NCBI RefSeq assembly: GCF_032102965.1 | Contig: NZ_CP134880.1 | Span: 2,232,001 to 2,296,000, forward strand | Direction of reading: 5' to 3' | Length of the DNA: 64,000 nucleotides | From: Demequina capsici | Lineage (GTDB): Bacteria > Actinomycetota > Actinomycetes > Actinomycetales > Demequinaceae | In this document: piece after piece, positions 17,077 through 24,956 of the stretch | How the letters are laid out: every line of letters begins with the position of its first letter | How positions within the stretch are numbered: the stretch's first letter is position 1 | Notes under the pieces: generated by a model | Database searches by the model: none | What the model was told of the DNA's origin: nothing | The model's input: the letters and a program-made list of their open reading frames with translations, nothing else | Translations under genes and position numbers: made by a program

Positions 17077-19652
17077 CGTGCATGCTCCTGAGCCTGGGCG
17101 AGAATCGCCTGGTAGTGGTGGGAACCGACGCCGGCCGCGCGCTCGGTGCCGTCGGGGAGGATGACGGTGGCCGCGACGCCTGGAGGGACGTCGACGGTCA
17201 GCCTGAAGTCGCCGTCGTGAAGAGTCCACGCCACCGAGATCCTGCCGAACGGGCTCAGGTGGCTGGCAGACGCGGACGTGAGGCCGCCTCCCGGCCGCGG
17301 CCGCACCTCGATCGCGCGGTACCCGGGCGCCACCGGCGCGAGACCGGCGACGACGCGGTGCAGGAAGTCGACCACCGCGCCCAGCGCGTAATGGTTGAAC
17401 GACGTCATGTCGCCAGGGTTGATCGTCCCGTCGGGCAGCATGCTGTCCCAACGTTCCCAGATCGTGGTCGCCCCCATCGTCACCGGATAGAGCCACGACG
17501 GGCACTCGGTCTGGAGCAGAAGCGCGTAGGCATCGTCCAGGTGGCCGGTGCTCGCGAGCGCGTCGCAGATGATCGGCGTCCCCACGAACCCGGTCTGGAC
17601 ATGGTGACCGCCCTCCCGGACGGCCTGGGCCAGGAGCTCGCCCAGCCGGGCGCGGACGGCCTGGTCGTCGACCAGCTGGAACTCGAGCCCGAGCGCGAGC
17701 GCCGTGGGAGCGTGCGCGATCAGGGAGAGGTCGCTGAACCAGCGGTTGCGCAGGGCACGGCCGACGCGCTCGGCGAGCGCCCCGTAGCGGGCCGCTGCCT
17801 GCTCCTCCCCGAGCAGCAGGGCCGTCTCTGCGACGATCCGCGCAGATCGCACCACATACGCGCTGGCGACCAGGTAGCGGTCGGTGCGGGCCGCGCCGGG
17901 GTTGTCCGGCGGGGCCGCGGGATCGAGCCAGTCGCCCAGCTCCATCGATCCGTCGACCACGCCCTCAGGACCGACGCGGAGCTCCAGGTGATCCACCCAG
18001 GCTGTCATGCTCGACCATTGGGCACGCAGGACCCCCACGTCGCCACGCCGCTGGTACATGGTCCACGGGACGATGACCGCGGCGTCGCCCCAGGCGGCCG
18101 ACGCCGCGCGCGGGAAGCCGCATTCGACCCACGGCACGAAGTTGGGGACCCAGCCGTTCGGCTCCTGCTCCGCCGCCACGTCTCGCAGCCATGAGGTCAG
18201 CACCCCGTCGGCGCCGTAGAGGAACTCGCCCGCCGGTGCGAAGACCTGGATGTCCCCGGTCCAGCCCATGCGCTCGTCGCGCTGCGGACAGTCGGTGGGA
18301 AGGTCGACGAAGTTGTCGCGCATGCTCCACACGGTGTTCTCGTGCAGGCGCTCCAGCATCGGATCGGAGCATGCGAACCAGCCTCGACGCTCCATCGCCG
18401 TGTGGATGGCCACCGCGACGACGTCGCCGTCCGCGAGCTCGCCCGGCCAGCCCTCGAGCTCGGCGTATCTGAAGCCGTGGATCGTGAAGCGAGGGCTCCA
18501 CGTCACCGGCCCTGAGCCGTCGGCCGTGTACGAGTCGATGGACGGGGCCTGCCGCAGGGGCCGGGTTCCCAGCTCGTCGTCCTCGAGCACCTCGGCATGG
18601 TGGAGCCGCACCGTGTGACCGGCCGGCGCGTCCACCGTGATGCGCAGCACTCCGGAGATGTTCTGGCCGAAGTCCAGCCTGATCCGGCCCGATGCCCTGC
18701 GCTCCACCGTGACCGGCCGCAGGATCTCGGTGGGCCTCACGGGCTCGCCCACGGCGGCCTCGAGCGCGGCGCCGATCGTGTCGACAGACCTCGTCTCGGG
18801 GATCGTCCAGGCATGCGCGTCGAATCCGGGCTCCTGCCATCCGCTCGGTTCCAGCCGCGAGTCGTACGCCTCCCCCTCGTAGAGCCCGGCGCGGACGACA
18901 GGGCCCTGATGGGCTGCCCAGGACCCGCCGAGCGGAACAGTGCGCGTGCGACCCTCGGCGTCCGTCACCTCGAGCTGGAGCAACGCTCCGACGTGCTCGC
19001 CGTAGACGTCCCACAGGCCACCGTCGAAGCCGATGCGTCCGCGGAACCACCCGTCCGCCAGCTCCACGCCGATCACGTTGGCGCCTGCACGCAGCAGCGA
19101 GGTCACATCGTGGACGCGGTACCGCAGACGATGCCCGTAGCTCGTCCAGCCCGGCGCGAGGTGCTCGTCGGACACTCCTGCGCCGTTGAGCGTGGCGGTG
19201 AACACGCCGTGTGCGGTGGCGTACAGGCGCGCGGACGTCGGCGCCTCCGCGAGCGCGAACTCGGCGCGCAGCAGGTGCGACGGCCGGAGGACGTGCGGAG
19301 CCGACGCGGACGGCACCACGAGCGGCTCGGTCCACGCGGACCGTTCGAGCAGGCCGGCCTCGACCTCGAGCGCCTCGCTCCACGCGGTCCACTCGCCGCC
19401 GATCCTCGCCCGTACCGCGACTTCGACCCGCTCACGGGAGGCGAGCGGCGCGAACGGCCACGGGACCAGCAGCCCGTCGGCAGCCTCAAGGCTCGCCGTC
19501 GCGTCGTCCCGCGCATCGCCGAGGAGCCTCGCCTCCGCGAGGTCCGCGGCCTGGTCCGCACCTTCCAGGAGCCACGACAGGCGCGGCGTCGACGAGCCGA
19601 GGCCGAGCGCGTCCGCCCGCAGCTCCGCCCGGAGCCTCACGACGGCGGTCAT
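17073..19652 (-). CDS. Alpha-L-rhamnosidase, GH78
   Basis: The 859-residue enzyme releases L-rhamnose from rhamnosides. Domains in order are an Fn3-like N-terminus, beta-sandwich modules (PGWTSYGHRLRYRVHDVT, RIGFDGGLWDVYGEH), an (alpha/alpha)6 barrel from about 420, and a C-terminal beta-sandwich. The signature DCPQRDERMGWTGD contains the probable general acid (Glu460), and WERWDSM the second catalytic region. There is no signal peptide, so it acts on imported substrates. ATG at 19652 overlaps the permease stop. Open frame upstream of it is only the out-of-frame shadow of the permease. Confidence 0.95.
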   Translation of the reverse strand: MTAVVRLRAELRADALGLGSSTPRLSWLLEGADQAADLAEARLLGDARDDATASLEAADGLLVPWPFAPLASRERVEVAVRARIGGEWTAWSEALEVEAGLLERSAWTEPLVVPSASAPHVLRPSHLLRAEFALAEAPTSARLYATAHGVFTATLNGAGVSDEHLAPGWTSYGHRLRYRVHDVTSLLRAGANVIGVELADGWFRGRIGFDGGLWDVYGEHVGALLQLEVTDAEGRTRTVPLGGSWAAHQGPVVRAGLYEGEAYDSRLEPSGWQEPGFDAHAWTIPETRSVDTIGAALEAAVGEPVRPTEILRPVTVERRASGRIRLDFGQNISGVLRITVDAPAGHTVRLHHAEVLEDDELGTRPLRQAPSIDSYTADGSGPVTWSPRFTIHGFRYAELEGWPGELADGDVVAVAIHTAMERRGWFACSDPMLERLHENTVWSMRDNFVDLPTDCPQRDERMGWTGDIQVFAPAGEFLYGADGVLTSWLRDVAAEQEPNGWVPNFVPWVECGFPRAASAAWGDAAVIVPWTMYQRRGDVGVLRAQWSSMTAWVDHLELRVGPEGVVDGSMELGDWLDPAAPPDNPGAARTDRYLVASAYVVRSARIVAETALLLGEEQAAARYGALAERVGRALRNRWFSDLSLIAHAPTALALGLEFQLVDDQAVRARLGELLAQAVREGGHHVQTGFVGTPIICDALASTGHLDDAYALLLQTECPSWLYPVTMGATTIWERWDSMLPDGTINPGDMTSFNHYALGAVVDFLHRVVAGLAPVAPGYRAIEVRPRPGGGLTSASASHLSPFGRISVAWTLHDGDFRLTVDVPPGVAATVILPDGTERAAGVGSHHYQAILAQAQEHAR

Positions 19653-20521
19653 CCCTTCACCGCCCCCGAGGTCATGCCGGCCATGACCTTCTTGTTGAGG
19701 AAGACGTACAGCGCCAGCGTGCCGAACACCGTCACGGAGATGCCCGCGAAGAGCGGTCCGTAGTCGACCGCGCCGTACTGGCCGGTGAAGTTCAGCAGGC
19801 CCACCTGGATCGTGCGAAGGTCCGACTTCGTGACGAACGTCAACGCGATCAGGAGGTCGTTCCACAGGAAGAAGAACTGCACCAGCGCCACGGTGAAGAT
19901 CGCGTTCTTCACGAGCGGCACGGTGATGCTCCAGAAGATCCGGTACACGTTCGCTCCGTCGAGCGTCGCGGCCTCGAAGACCTCGGACGGGATGGCCCGC
20001 ATGAACGTCGCGATCATGAACACGGTGAGCGGCATCCCGATCGCCGTGTAGGTGATGATCAGCGGCCACATGGTGCTGGTGATGCCGATCTTGAAGTACA
20101 CCGTGAACAGCGGCAGCAGGATCATCTGGGTGGGGATCATGATGCCCGCGAGGAAGAGCACCAGCACCAGGCTGCGCCCCTTCCACACGAGGATCTGCAG
20201 CGCGTAGGCCGCAGCGGTGCCGAGCACGAGGATCAGCCCGAGCGACGGGAACACCGCGATCACGGAGTTCTTGATGTACGTGCCCAGCCCGCCGTCGACG
20301 AACGCGGACACGTAGTTGTCCAGGTTCCAGTGCTGCGGCAGCGCCCAGAACGGCTCGGACAGGAACTCGGGCTGCGTCTTGAACGAGCCCATCAGGATCC
20401 AGAACATGGGGTACAGGACCGTGAGCAGGATCAGCCCGACGCCGATCCAGCCAGGGATGCGGCGCAGGGTGACGCTCAGCGGCTTGCGGCTGCGGCGCGA
20501 GGGGGTGTCGATGGCGGTCAC
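19649..20521 (-). CDS. Carbohydrate ABC transporter permease, MalG-like
   Basis: The 290-residue inner-membrane protein has six predicted helices and the EAA loop (EVFEAATLDGANVYRIFWSITVPL) that docks to the ATPase. The family end MAGMTSGAVKG is present. The start is GTG, overlapping the stop of the other permease (GTGA). With the partner permease and binding protein it imports a sugar or oligosaccharide, probably rhamnose-containing. No ATPase gene is present in the operon. Confidence 0.93.
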   Translation of the reverse strand: MTAIDTPSRRSRKPLSVTLRRIPGWIGVGLILLTVLYPMFWILMGSFKTQPEFLSEPFWALPQHWNLDNYVSAFVDGGLGTYIKNSVIAVFPSLGLILVLGTAAAYALQILVWKGRSLVLVLFLAGIMIPTQMILLPLFTVYFKIGITSTMWPLIITYTAIGMPLTVFMIATFMRAIPSEVFEAATLDGANVYRIFWSITVPLVKNAIFTVALVQFFFLWNDLLIALTFVTKSDLRTIQVGLLNFTGQYGAVDYGPLFAGISVTVFGTLALYVFLNKKVMAGMTSGAVKG

Positions 20522-21399
20522 CTGGTCACGTCCTTGCGCATCGACCGGAAGACGAAGATGGTCGCCACGAGGCACAGGAGCGTCAGCATGAAGGCGACCG
20601 TGCTGCCATACCCGTACTGCCCGTAGGCGAACGACGTCCGGAACATGTAGAGCGTGAGCGGGGTCGTCGCAGAGCCAGGGCCGCCGTTGGTGAGCGCGAC
20701 GATGGAGTCGAAGACCTTGAGGGTGCCGTTGATGGAGAAGATCAGCGACGACAGCAGGATCGGCAGCGACAGCGGGAACACGATCTTGCGCACGAGCTTC
20801 CAGCCTGAGGCGCCGTCGATGCGTGCGGACTCCATGATGTCCTGCGGGATCTCGACCAGGCCCGCGTAGAGCAGCACCGCGTAGAAGCCCATCGAGCGCC
20901 AGACGTCCATGATGATGATCACCCAGAACGAGTAGCCCGGGTCGCCCAGGAAGTCCGTGAGGTCGCCGCCGAGCCACATGATGATGGCATTCACCGGCCC
21001 GGCCGTCGGCGCGGCCTCGAACATGCGCGTGAACATCAGCGCGACGGCGACCGTCGGCAGGATCACGGGGAAGAAGATGGTGGCGCGCACCAGCGAGGAT
21101 CTGTTGCGCAGGAAGAAGATGTAGAGCAGCGCGAGGCCGTAGCCTGCAGCGACCTGCAGCGTCGTCATCACGATCGCGTAGCGCAGCGTGAACCACAGCG
21201 CATCGATCGCGGTCTCGTCGCCGAAGAACTTGATCCAGTTGTCGAATCCGACGAACTCGAAGCCCGTCACGGCGTTGCCGGACTGGAAGGTGTAGGTGAC
21301 CGACCAGACGATCGGGATGAGCATGACGATGGTGTAGACGAGCAATGCGGGCGTCAGCATGAGCAGCGTGGCGCCGCGATTGCGGAAGACGGATTCCAC
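20518..21399 (-). CDS. Carbohydrate ABC transporter permease, MalF-like
   Basis: The 293-residue protein has an N-terminal helix (LLMLTPALLVYTIVMLIPIVWSV), five more segments and the EAA loop (DIMESARIDGASGWKLVRKIVFPL). I chose GTG at 21399 because GAGG lies 8 bases upstream and the N-terminus VESVFRNRG is typical. An upstream ATG at 21459 would add 20 residues without family resemblance. It follows the binding protein gene and overlaps the second permease. Confidence 0.92.
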   Translation of the reverse strand: MESVFRNRGATLLMLTPALLVYTIVMLIPIVWSVTYTFQSGNAVTGFEFVGFDNWIKFFGDETAIDALWFTLRYAIVMTTLQVAAGYGLALLYIFFLRNRSSLVRATIFFPVILPTVAVALMFTRMFEAAPTAGPVNAIIMWLGGDLTDFLGDPGYSFWVIIIMDVWRSMGFYAVLLYAGLVEIPQDIMESARIDGASGWKLVRKIVFPLSLPILLSSLIFSINGTLKVFDSIVALTNGGPGSATTPLTLYMFRTSFAYGQYGYGSTVAFMLTLLCLVATIFVFRSMRKDVTR

Positions 21400-21485
21400 G
21401 GTGATGTCCTCGGTTGATGGTTGACCGTGCCCGGCCCCCGGGCGTCGGGAGCCGGGCACGGACTGGTGGGAGCGAGCGGGCCGGG

Positions 21486-22826
21486 TCAGCCCTCGTTGGC
21501 CGCCTGCACGAGCGCCATGAAGTCAGCGCCCGACAGCGATCCGGTGGCGAGTCCGCCGCCGTTGGTCTGCGACACGGTGGTCCCCTCCGAGGTGAACGCC
21601 GCCTCGAACCAGAGGATCGAGCCGGTCGCGTTCGCGATCTGGTCCTGCACCATCGTCGTCAGATCGGACTGGTCGGCGGGGGTCTCGGTGATGGTGAAGC
21701 CTGTGACCTGGCCCGATTCGGCGAGCGCCACGTTGCCGTAGTTCTCAGCGATGCACTTGACCCATGCGCCGATGTCGTCGGTGTAGTTGGCAGTCGTGAA
21801 CATCACAGGGATGCCTGCGTTCGCAGGAGTCTCGGAGATGCTGCCCTTGCCGCCCTCGACCTCGGGGAACGCGAAGTAGCCGATGTTGTCGACGCCGATC
21901 TGGTCCTGCTCGGGGTCGTTGAAGTTGGCCAGCGCCCAGCTGCCCATGTAGAACATCGCGCCGCCGCCGGTGAGGAACTGGTTCATCGCGGTGTTGTAGT
22001 CGATCGAGCCTGCGGCGGGTCCGAAGTAGCCGGCCTGGCCGAGCGCGGCCACAGCGTCGGCGCCTGCCACGTACTCCGGGTCCGTCAGCTTCGCCGAGCC
22101 GTCGGCGACCTTCTGCAGGGCGTCGGCTCCCAGGTCGCGAAGGATGTAGTCGCCCACGAGGCGGGTGACGGGCCATCCGTCGCTGCCCGCGGCGATGAAC
22201 GGCTGGATGCCTGCGGCGTCGAGCTTCGCCGCAGCGTCCACGAGCTCGCTCCAGGTGGTCGGCACCGTCACTCCGGCCTGATCGAACAGCGCCTTGTTGT
22301 ACCAGAAGCCCTCGATGTTGTACTCGGTGGGAAGGGCGTACAGGTCGTCGGTCTGGTACAGCTGCTTGAGGGTGGCCTCCGCGGCCGGGAGGACGGGGTC
22401 GGTCATGCCGAGCTGCGCGAAGGCGTCGGTGAGGTCGAGCACCTTGCCTGCGTCGATGAAGTCCTTCATGAGCGATGGCGTGCCGGCCGCCATCGACATG
22501 TTGGACAGCGCGTCGCTGCCGGCGAGGACCTGGAGTTGCTGATCCCACGTGGTGCCGTCGATGGCATCGCTGACGAGCGGCGTGCTCGCCTGCTCGGCGG
22601 AGCACGCACCGGACCCGAGCGACTCGAGGGTGCTGATGATGGTGGTGTTCTGGGTCTGGCCCAGGTAGGTGAACTCGGTGCTGGTCAATCCGCTGGTTCC
22701 GGTGGATCCCGAGGCGGTGGCGTTGCCGTCGCCGCCGGAGCTGCAGGCGGCGAGGGTCAGGGCCCCGACGCCGGTCAGTGCGATCGCCGCGAGCTTCGCG
22801 CGGCGGGGCGCAAGGGTCATGTTCAC
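21486..22826 (-). CDS. Sugar ABC transporter substrate-binding lipoprotein (family 1)
   Basis: The 446-residue protein has a signal peptide with lipobox LAAC (Cys28), a Gly/Ser/Thr linker and an extracellular-solute-binding fold (ALFDQAGVTVPTTWSELVDAAAKL, GGGAMFYMGSWALANF). It should capture the rhamnoside outside the membrane and deliver it to the two permeases. AGGAGG lies upstream of two possible starts, GTG at 22826 and ATG at 22820. The choice does not change the mature protein. It is the first gene of the operon. Confidence 0.93.
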   Translation of the reverse strand: MNMTLAPRRAKLAAIALTGVGALTLAACSSGGDGNATASGSTGTSGLTSTEFTYLGQTQNTTIISTLESLGSGACSAEQASTPLVSDAIDGTTWDQQLQVLAGSDALSNMSMAAGTPSLMKDFIDAGKVLDLTDAFAQLGMTDPVLPAAEATLKQLYQTDDLYALPTEYNIEGFWYNKALFDQAGVTVPTTWSELVDAAAKLDAAGIQPFIAAGSDGWPVTRLVGDYILRDLGADALQKVADGSAKLTDPEYVAGADAVAALGQAGYFGPAAGSIDYNTAMNQFLTGGGAMFYMGSWALANFNDPEQDQIGVDNIGYFAFPEVEGGKGSISETPANAGIPVMFTTANYTDDIGAWVKCIAENYGNVALAESGQVTGFTITETPADQSDLTTMVQDQIANATGSILWFEAAFTSEGTTVSQTNGGGLATGSLSGADFMALVQAANEG

Positions 22827-22865
22827 GATTCCTCCTTGAATCAGCCATGAGAGGCACCTCGACTT

Positions 22866-22877
22866 TGAAGCGCTTCA
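22866..22877. promoter_or_regulatory. LacI-type operator O2 (ABC importer operon)
   Basis: TGAAGCGCTTCA is a perfect 12-base palindrome with a central CG, in the form TGAA-N-CG-N-TTCA shared with the operators before rhaI and rhaD. It sits just downstream of the promoter at 22884-22912, over the probable start site. Confidence 0.8.
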
Positions 22878-22883
22878 TTTTTG

Positions 22884-22912
22884 AGGCTAGAGAGCACGGG
22901 CATGCTTGTCAA
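22884..22912 (-). promoter_or_regulatory. Promoter of the ABC importer/rhamnosidase operon
   Basis: On the minus strand TTGACA (22912-22907) and TAGCCT (22889-22884) are 17 bases apart, a strong housekeeping-type promoter. The operator O2 follows 6 bases later, as expected for repression. Confidence 0.75.
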
Positions 22913-23073
22913 CGGAGGCCCATCATCGCAGGACCGGCCGAGCGACGGAACGGCCGCGCGGAGCACGCGGCGCACCCGGGAGCGGCACGCCTTCCTCCTG
23001 TAATCCTATCTGGCAGGCATTTTGGCTGCGAGCCGGAGCCAAGATCGCGCTCTCCGCTGGTCCCGAAAGGCGA

Positions 23074-23099
23074 TGTGAGCACGCATGTGCGCGCTCACA
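23074..23099. repeat. 26-base near-perfect palindrome
   Basis: TGTGAGC (23074-23080) and GCTCACA (23093-23099) are perfect arms, and the 12-base centre is itself almost palindromic (centre CATG). It could be an operator for an unlinked dimeric regulator or a cruciform. The TGTGA half-sites are too far apart for a CRP/GlxR site. Confidence 0.6.
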
Positions 23100-23147
23100 T
23101 GGCACATGTTCGCCGCGCCTCCCCTCGCCCCGGTCGGAGCGTCGTTA

Positions 23148-23174
23148 TTGAATCGATACAATTGAAGTCTTCAA
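23148..23174. promoter_or_regulatory. Tandem LacI-like operators O3a/O3b
   Basis: TTGAATCGATACAA (23148-23161) differs from a perfect TGAA-N-CG-N-TTCA site at one core base, and TTGAAGTCTTCAA (23162-23174) is a perfect palindrome with one base less at its centre. The pair lies about 285-300 bases upstream of operator O2, so it could support DNA looping by tetrameric or paired repressors. That is an inference. Confidence 0.5.
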
Positions 23175-23193
23175 TTTCGACTCGGACGCCGCC

Positions 23194-24063
23194 TCACAGG
23201 CCGACGGTCGCGCTCAGCACCGCGAGCTCGGCCGTATCCAGCGCGAGCGAGGCCGCGCGCGCGGAATCCTCCACCGACTCCGGCCTCGACGCCCCCGGGA
23301 TCGGGATCACCCGATCCGACAACGACAGCTCCCACGCCAGGGCCACCTGCTGCGGGCTCACGCCGTGCGCGTCGGCCACGTCCTGGAACGCCTGGTGACG
23401 AGCGCCCAGCGCACCCGCCTTCGCGATGCCGCCGAGCGGACTCCACGGCAGGAAGGCGAGCCCCATCCCCACCGCATGCCGCATCTCCCCCACGGTGACC
23501 GCGTATCGCGGCGAGAACTGGTTCTGCACCGACACGAGCCGCCCACCAAGCACCTCCTGCGCGGCATCGATCATCACTACCTCGGCGTTCGAGACGCCGG
23601 CCATGCGGATCACCCCCTCGTCGAGCAGCTCGGCGAGGGCTCCGATCGAGTCCGTGTACGCCACCTTGGGGTCTGCCCGATGGAACTGGTAGAGGCCGAT
23701 CGCCTCCACCCCGAGGCGCCTCGCGGACTCCTTCGCCGCGGCCTTGAGGCTCTCAGGACGACCATCCCGCAGCCAGGTGCCGTCGCCTGGCCGGACCAGC
23801 CCGCCTTTCGTGGCGACCAGCACGTCGTCGGAGCCCGGGCCGTACGAGCGCAGCGCCTCGGCGATCAGCTCCTCGTTGTGCCCCGTCTCGCCTGCGTCGC
23901 GGTTGTACGAGTTCGCCGTGTCGATCAGGGTGACTCCGGCGTCGAGCGCGGCGTGGATGGTGCGAATCGACCTCTCTCGGTCGGGACGCCCCTCGATCGA
24001 CATGGGCATCCCGCCCAGCCCGATCGCGCCGACCTGGACATCACCGATGGTGCGCGTGCGCAT
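23194..24063 (-). CDS. Aldo/keto reductase
   Basis: The 289-residue TIM-barrel oxidoreductase has the full AKR tetrad: Asp48 and Tyr53 (IDTANSY), Lys86 (ATKGG) and His128 (QFHRAD), plus a C-terminal cofactor motif (VIPIPGASRPESVEDS). It should reduce an aldehyde or oxidise a sugar with NADP(H). It starts 5 bases after the HAD gene stop, so the two form an operon. In this rhamnose context lactaldehyde reduction or sugar oxidation are options. No specific substrate can be assigned. Confidence 0.9.
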   Translation of the reverse strand: MRTRTIGDVQVGAIGLGGMPMSIEGRPDRERSIRTIHAALDAGVTLIDTANSYNRDAGETGHNEELIAEALRSYGPGSDDVLVATKGGLVRPGDGTWLRDGRPESLKAAAKESARRLGVEAIGLYQFHRADPKVAYTDSIGALAELLDEGVIRMAGVSNAEVVMIDAAQEVLGGRLVSVQNQFSPRYAVTVGEMRHAVGMGLAFLPWSPLGGIAKAGALGARHQAFQDVADAHGVSPQQVALAWELSLSDRVIPIPGASRPESVEDSARAASLALDTAELAVLSATVGL

Positions 24064-24068
24064 GAGGT

Positions 24069-24740
24069 CTACCGCGTCGTGCCGGTGAAGGTGATGCCGT
24101 GGTCGGCGAGCGTGCTCGCCGCATGCAGGCCCGGGATCACGACGTCGGCCTCGGTGAGCACGTCGGGATCCCCGATCCCCACCGCCGTCATCCCACCCGC
24201 ATGCGCGGCCTGGATCCCGGCGATGGCGTCCTCGAAGACGACGCACGCGGCCGGCTCGACCCCCAGCGCCTCCGCGCCGGCGAGGAACACCCTGGGATTC
24301 GGCTTCGCCTCGCTCACCACGGAGCCGTCGACGATCGCGTCGAACAGATCCGTGATCTCCAACCGCTCCAGGATCATGGGAGCGTTGCGGCTCGCGGAGC
24401 CGAGCGCGGTGAGCACGCCACGCTCCCGCAGGGCCACGAGGTAGTCGTGCGCTCCCGGCAGCATCTCCTCAGGGGTGATCGTGCTGATCGCGTCCACGTA
24501 GCGCGCGTTCTTCTCCGCCGCCAGGCGAGCCGCCTCCTCGTCGGACACCTCGACGCCGCCGATCCCGAGCACCACCCGCAACGCCTCCATGCGGCCCACG
24601 CCCTTGAGCAGCTCCTCGTCCTCGTCGGCCAGCGAGAAGCCCAGCTCCGCGGCGGTCCGGCGCCACGCCGCGAAATGGTGCACCGCCGTGTCGACGATGA
24701 CGCCGTCGAGATCGAAGAGTGCCGCGCGGTGGTCGGTCAT
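24069..24740 (-). CDS. pgmB: HAD hydrolase, beta-phosphoglucomutase family
   Basis: The 223-residue protein has the nucleophile motif FDLDGVIVDT (Asp10, Asp12), the cap-domain signature KGVGRMEALRVVLGIGG and KNARY, LGSASRNAP, and KPNPRVFLAGAEALGVEPAACVVFEDAIAGI. These are typical of beta-phosphoglucomutase, which converts beta-glucose-1-phosphate to glucose-6-phosphate. No glycoside phosphorylase is present in the window to supply that substrate, so it may act on another sugar phosphate. It is divergent from rhaD across a shared regulatory region. Confidence 0.87.
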   Translation of the reverse strand: MTDHRAALFDLDGVIVDTAVHHFAAWRRTAAELGFSLADEDEELLKGVGRMEALRVVLGIGGVEVSDEEAARLAAEKNARYVDAISTITPEEMLPGAHDYLVALRERGVLTALGSASRNAPMILERLEITDLFDAIVDGSVVSEAKPNPRVFLAGAEALGVEPAACVVFEDAIAGIQAAHAGGMTAVGIGDPDVLTEADVVIPGLHAASTLADHGITFTGTTR

Positions 24741-24882
24741 GGGGTCGCCTCCAAGTCGAGTTGCCTGCCTGGCCAGTATCGGGGAGCCTGCCGCCGCGAC
24801 GCACGTTCACCGCGCCGCGCACGCGGCCATCGGCGTGGACGGCGCGGACCCGGGACCTTCGACGCAGGCGTCTCTCGTGGCC

Positions 24883-24901
24883 TATGATTGAATCGTTTCA
24901 A
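24883..24901 (+). promoter_or_regulatory. LacI-type operator O4 over the -10 region of rhaD
   Basis: TTGAATCGTTTCAA (24888-24901) is the exact reverse complement of operator O1 before rhaI. It overlaps a -10-like TATGAT (24883-24888). A weak -35 TTCGAC lies at 24858-24863. The site is also in the divergent region of the pgmB-aldo/keto reductase operon and could control both directions. Confidence 0.78.
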
Positions 24902-24956
24902 GGCTTTGACCGACAAGGCGACACAGACGTCGCATCCCCCAAGGAGGAGCACACCC

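Larger units (their letters stand above)
22913..23193. other. Non-coding regulatory stretch upstream of the ABC operon
   Basis: About 370 bases (22827-23193) separate the binding-protein gene from the aldo/keto reductase end. I find no convincing gene: short open frames lack family features. It holds the operon promoter, a 26-base palindrome (23074-23099) and two adjacent LacI-like palindromes (23148-23174) in an AT-rich patch. Confidence 0.6.

Noticed and set aside
19653..20186. N-terminal extension of the GH78 rhamnosidase
   Set aside because: The extra residues are the out-of-frame reading of the permease. The enzyme begins at the ATG that overlaps the permease stop.
23074..23099. CRP/GlxR binding site
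   Set aside because: TGTGA and TCACA half-sites should be 6 bases apart. Here they are 16 apart.
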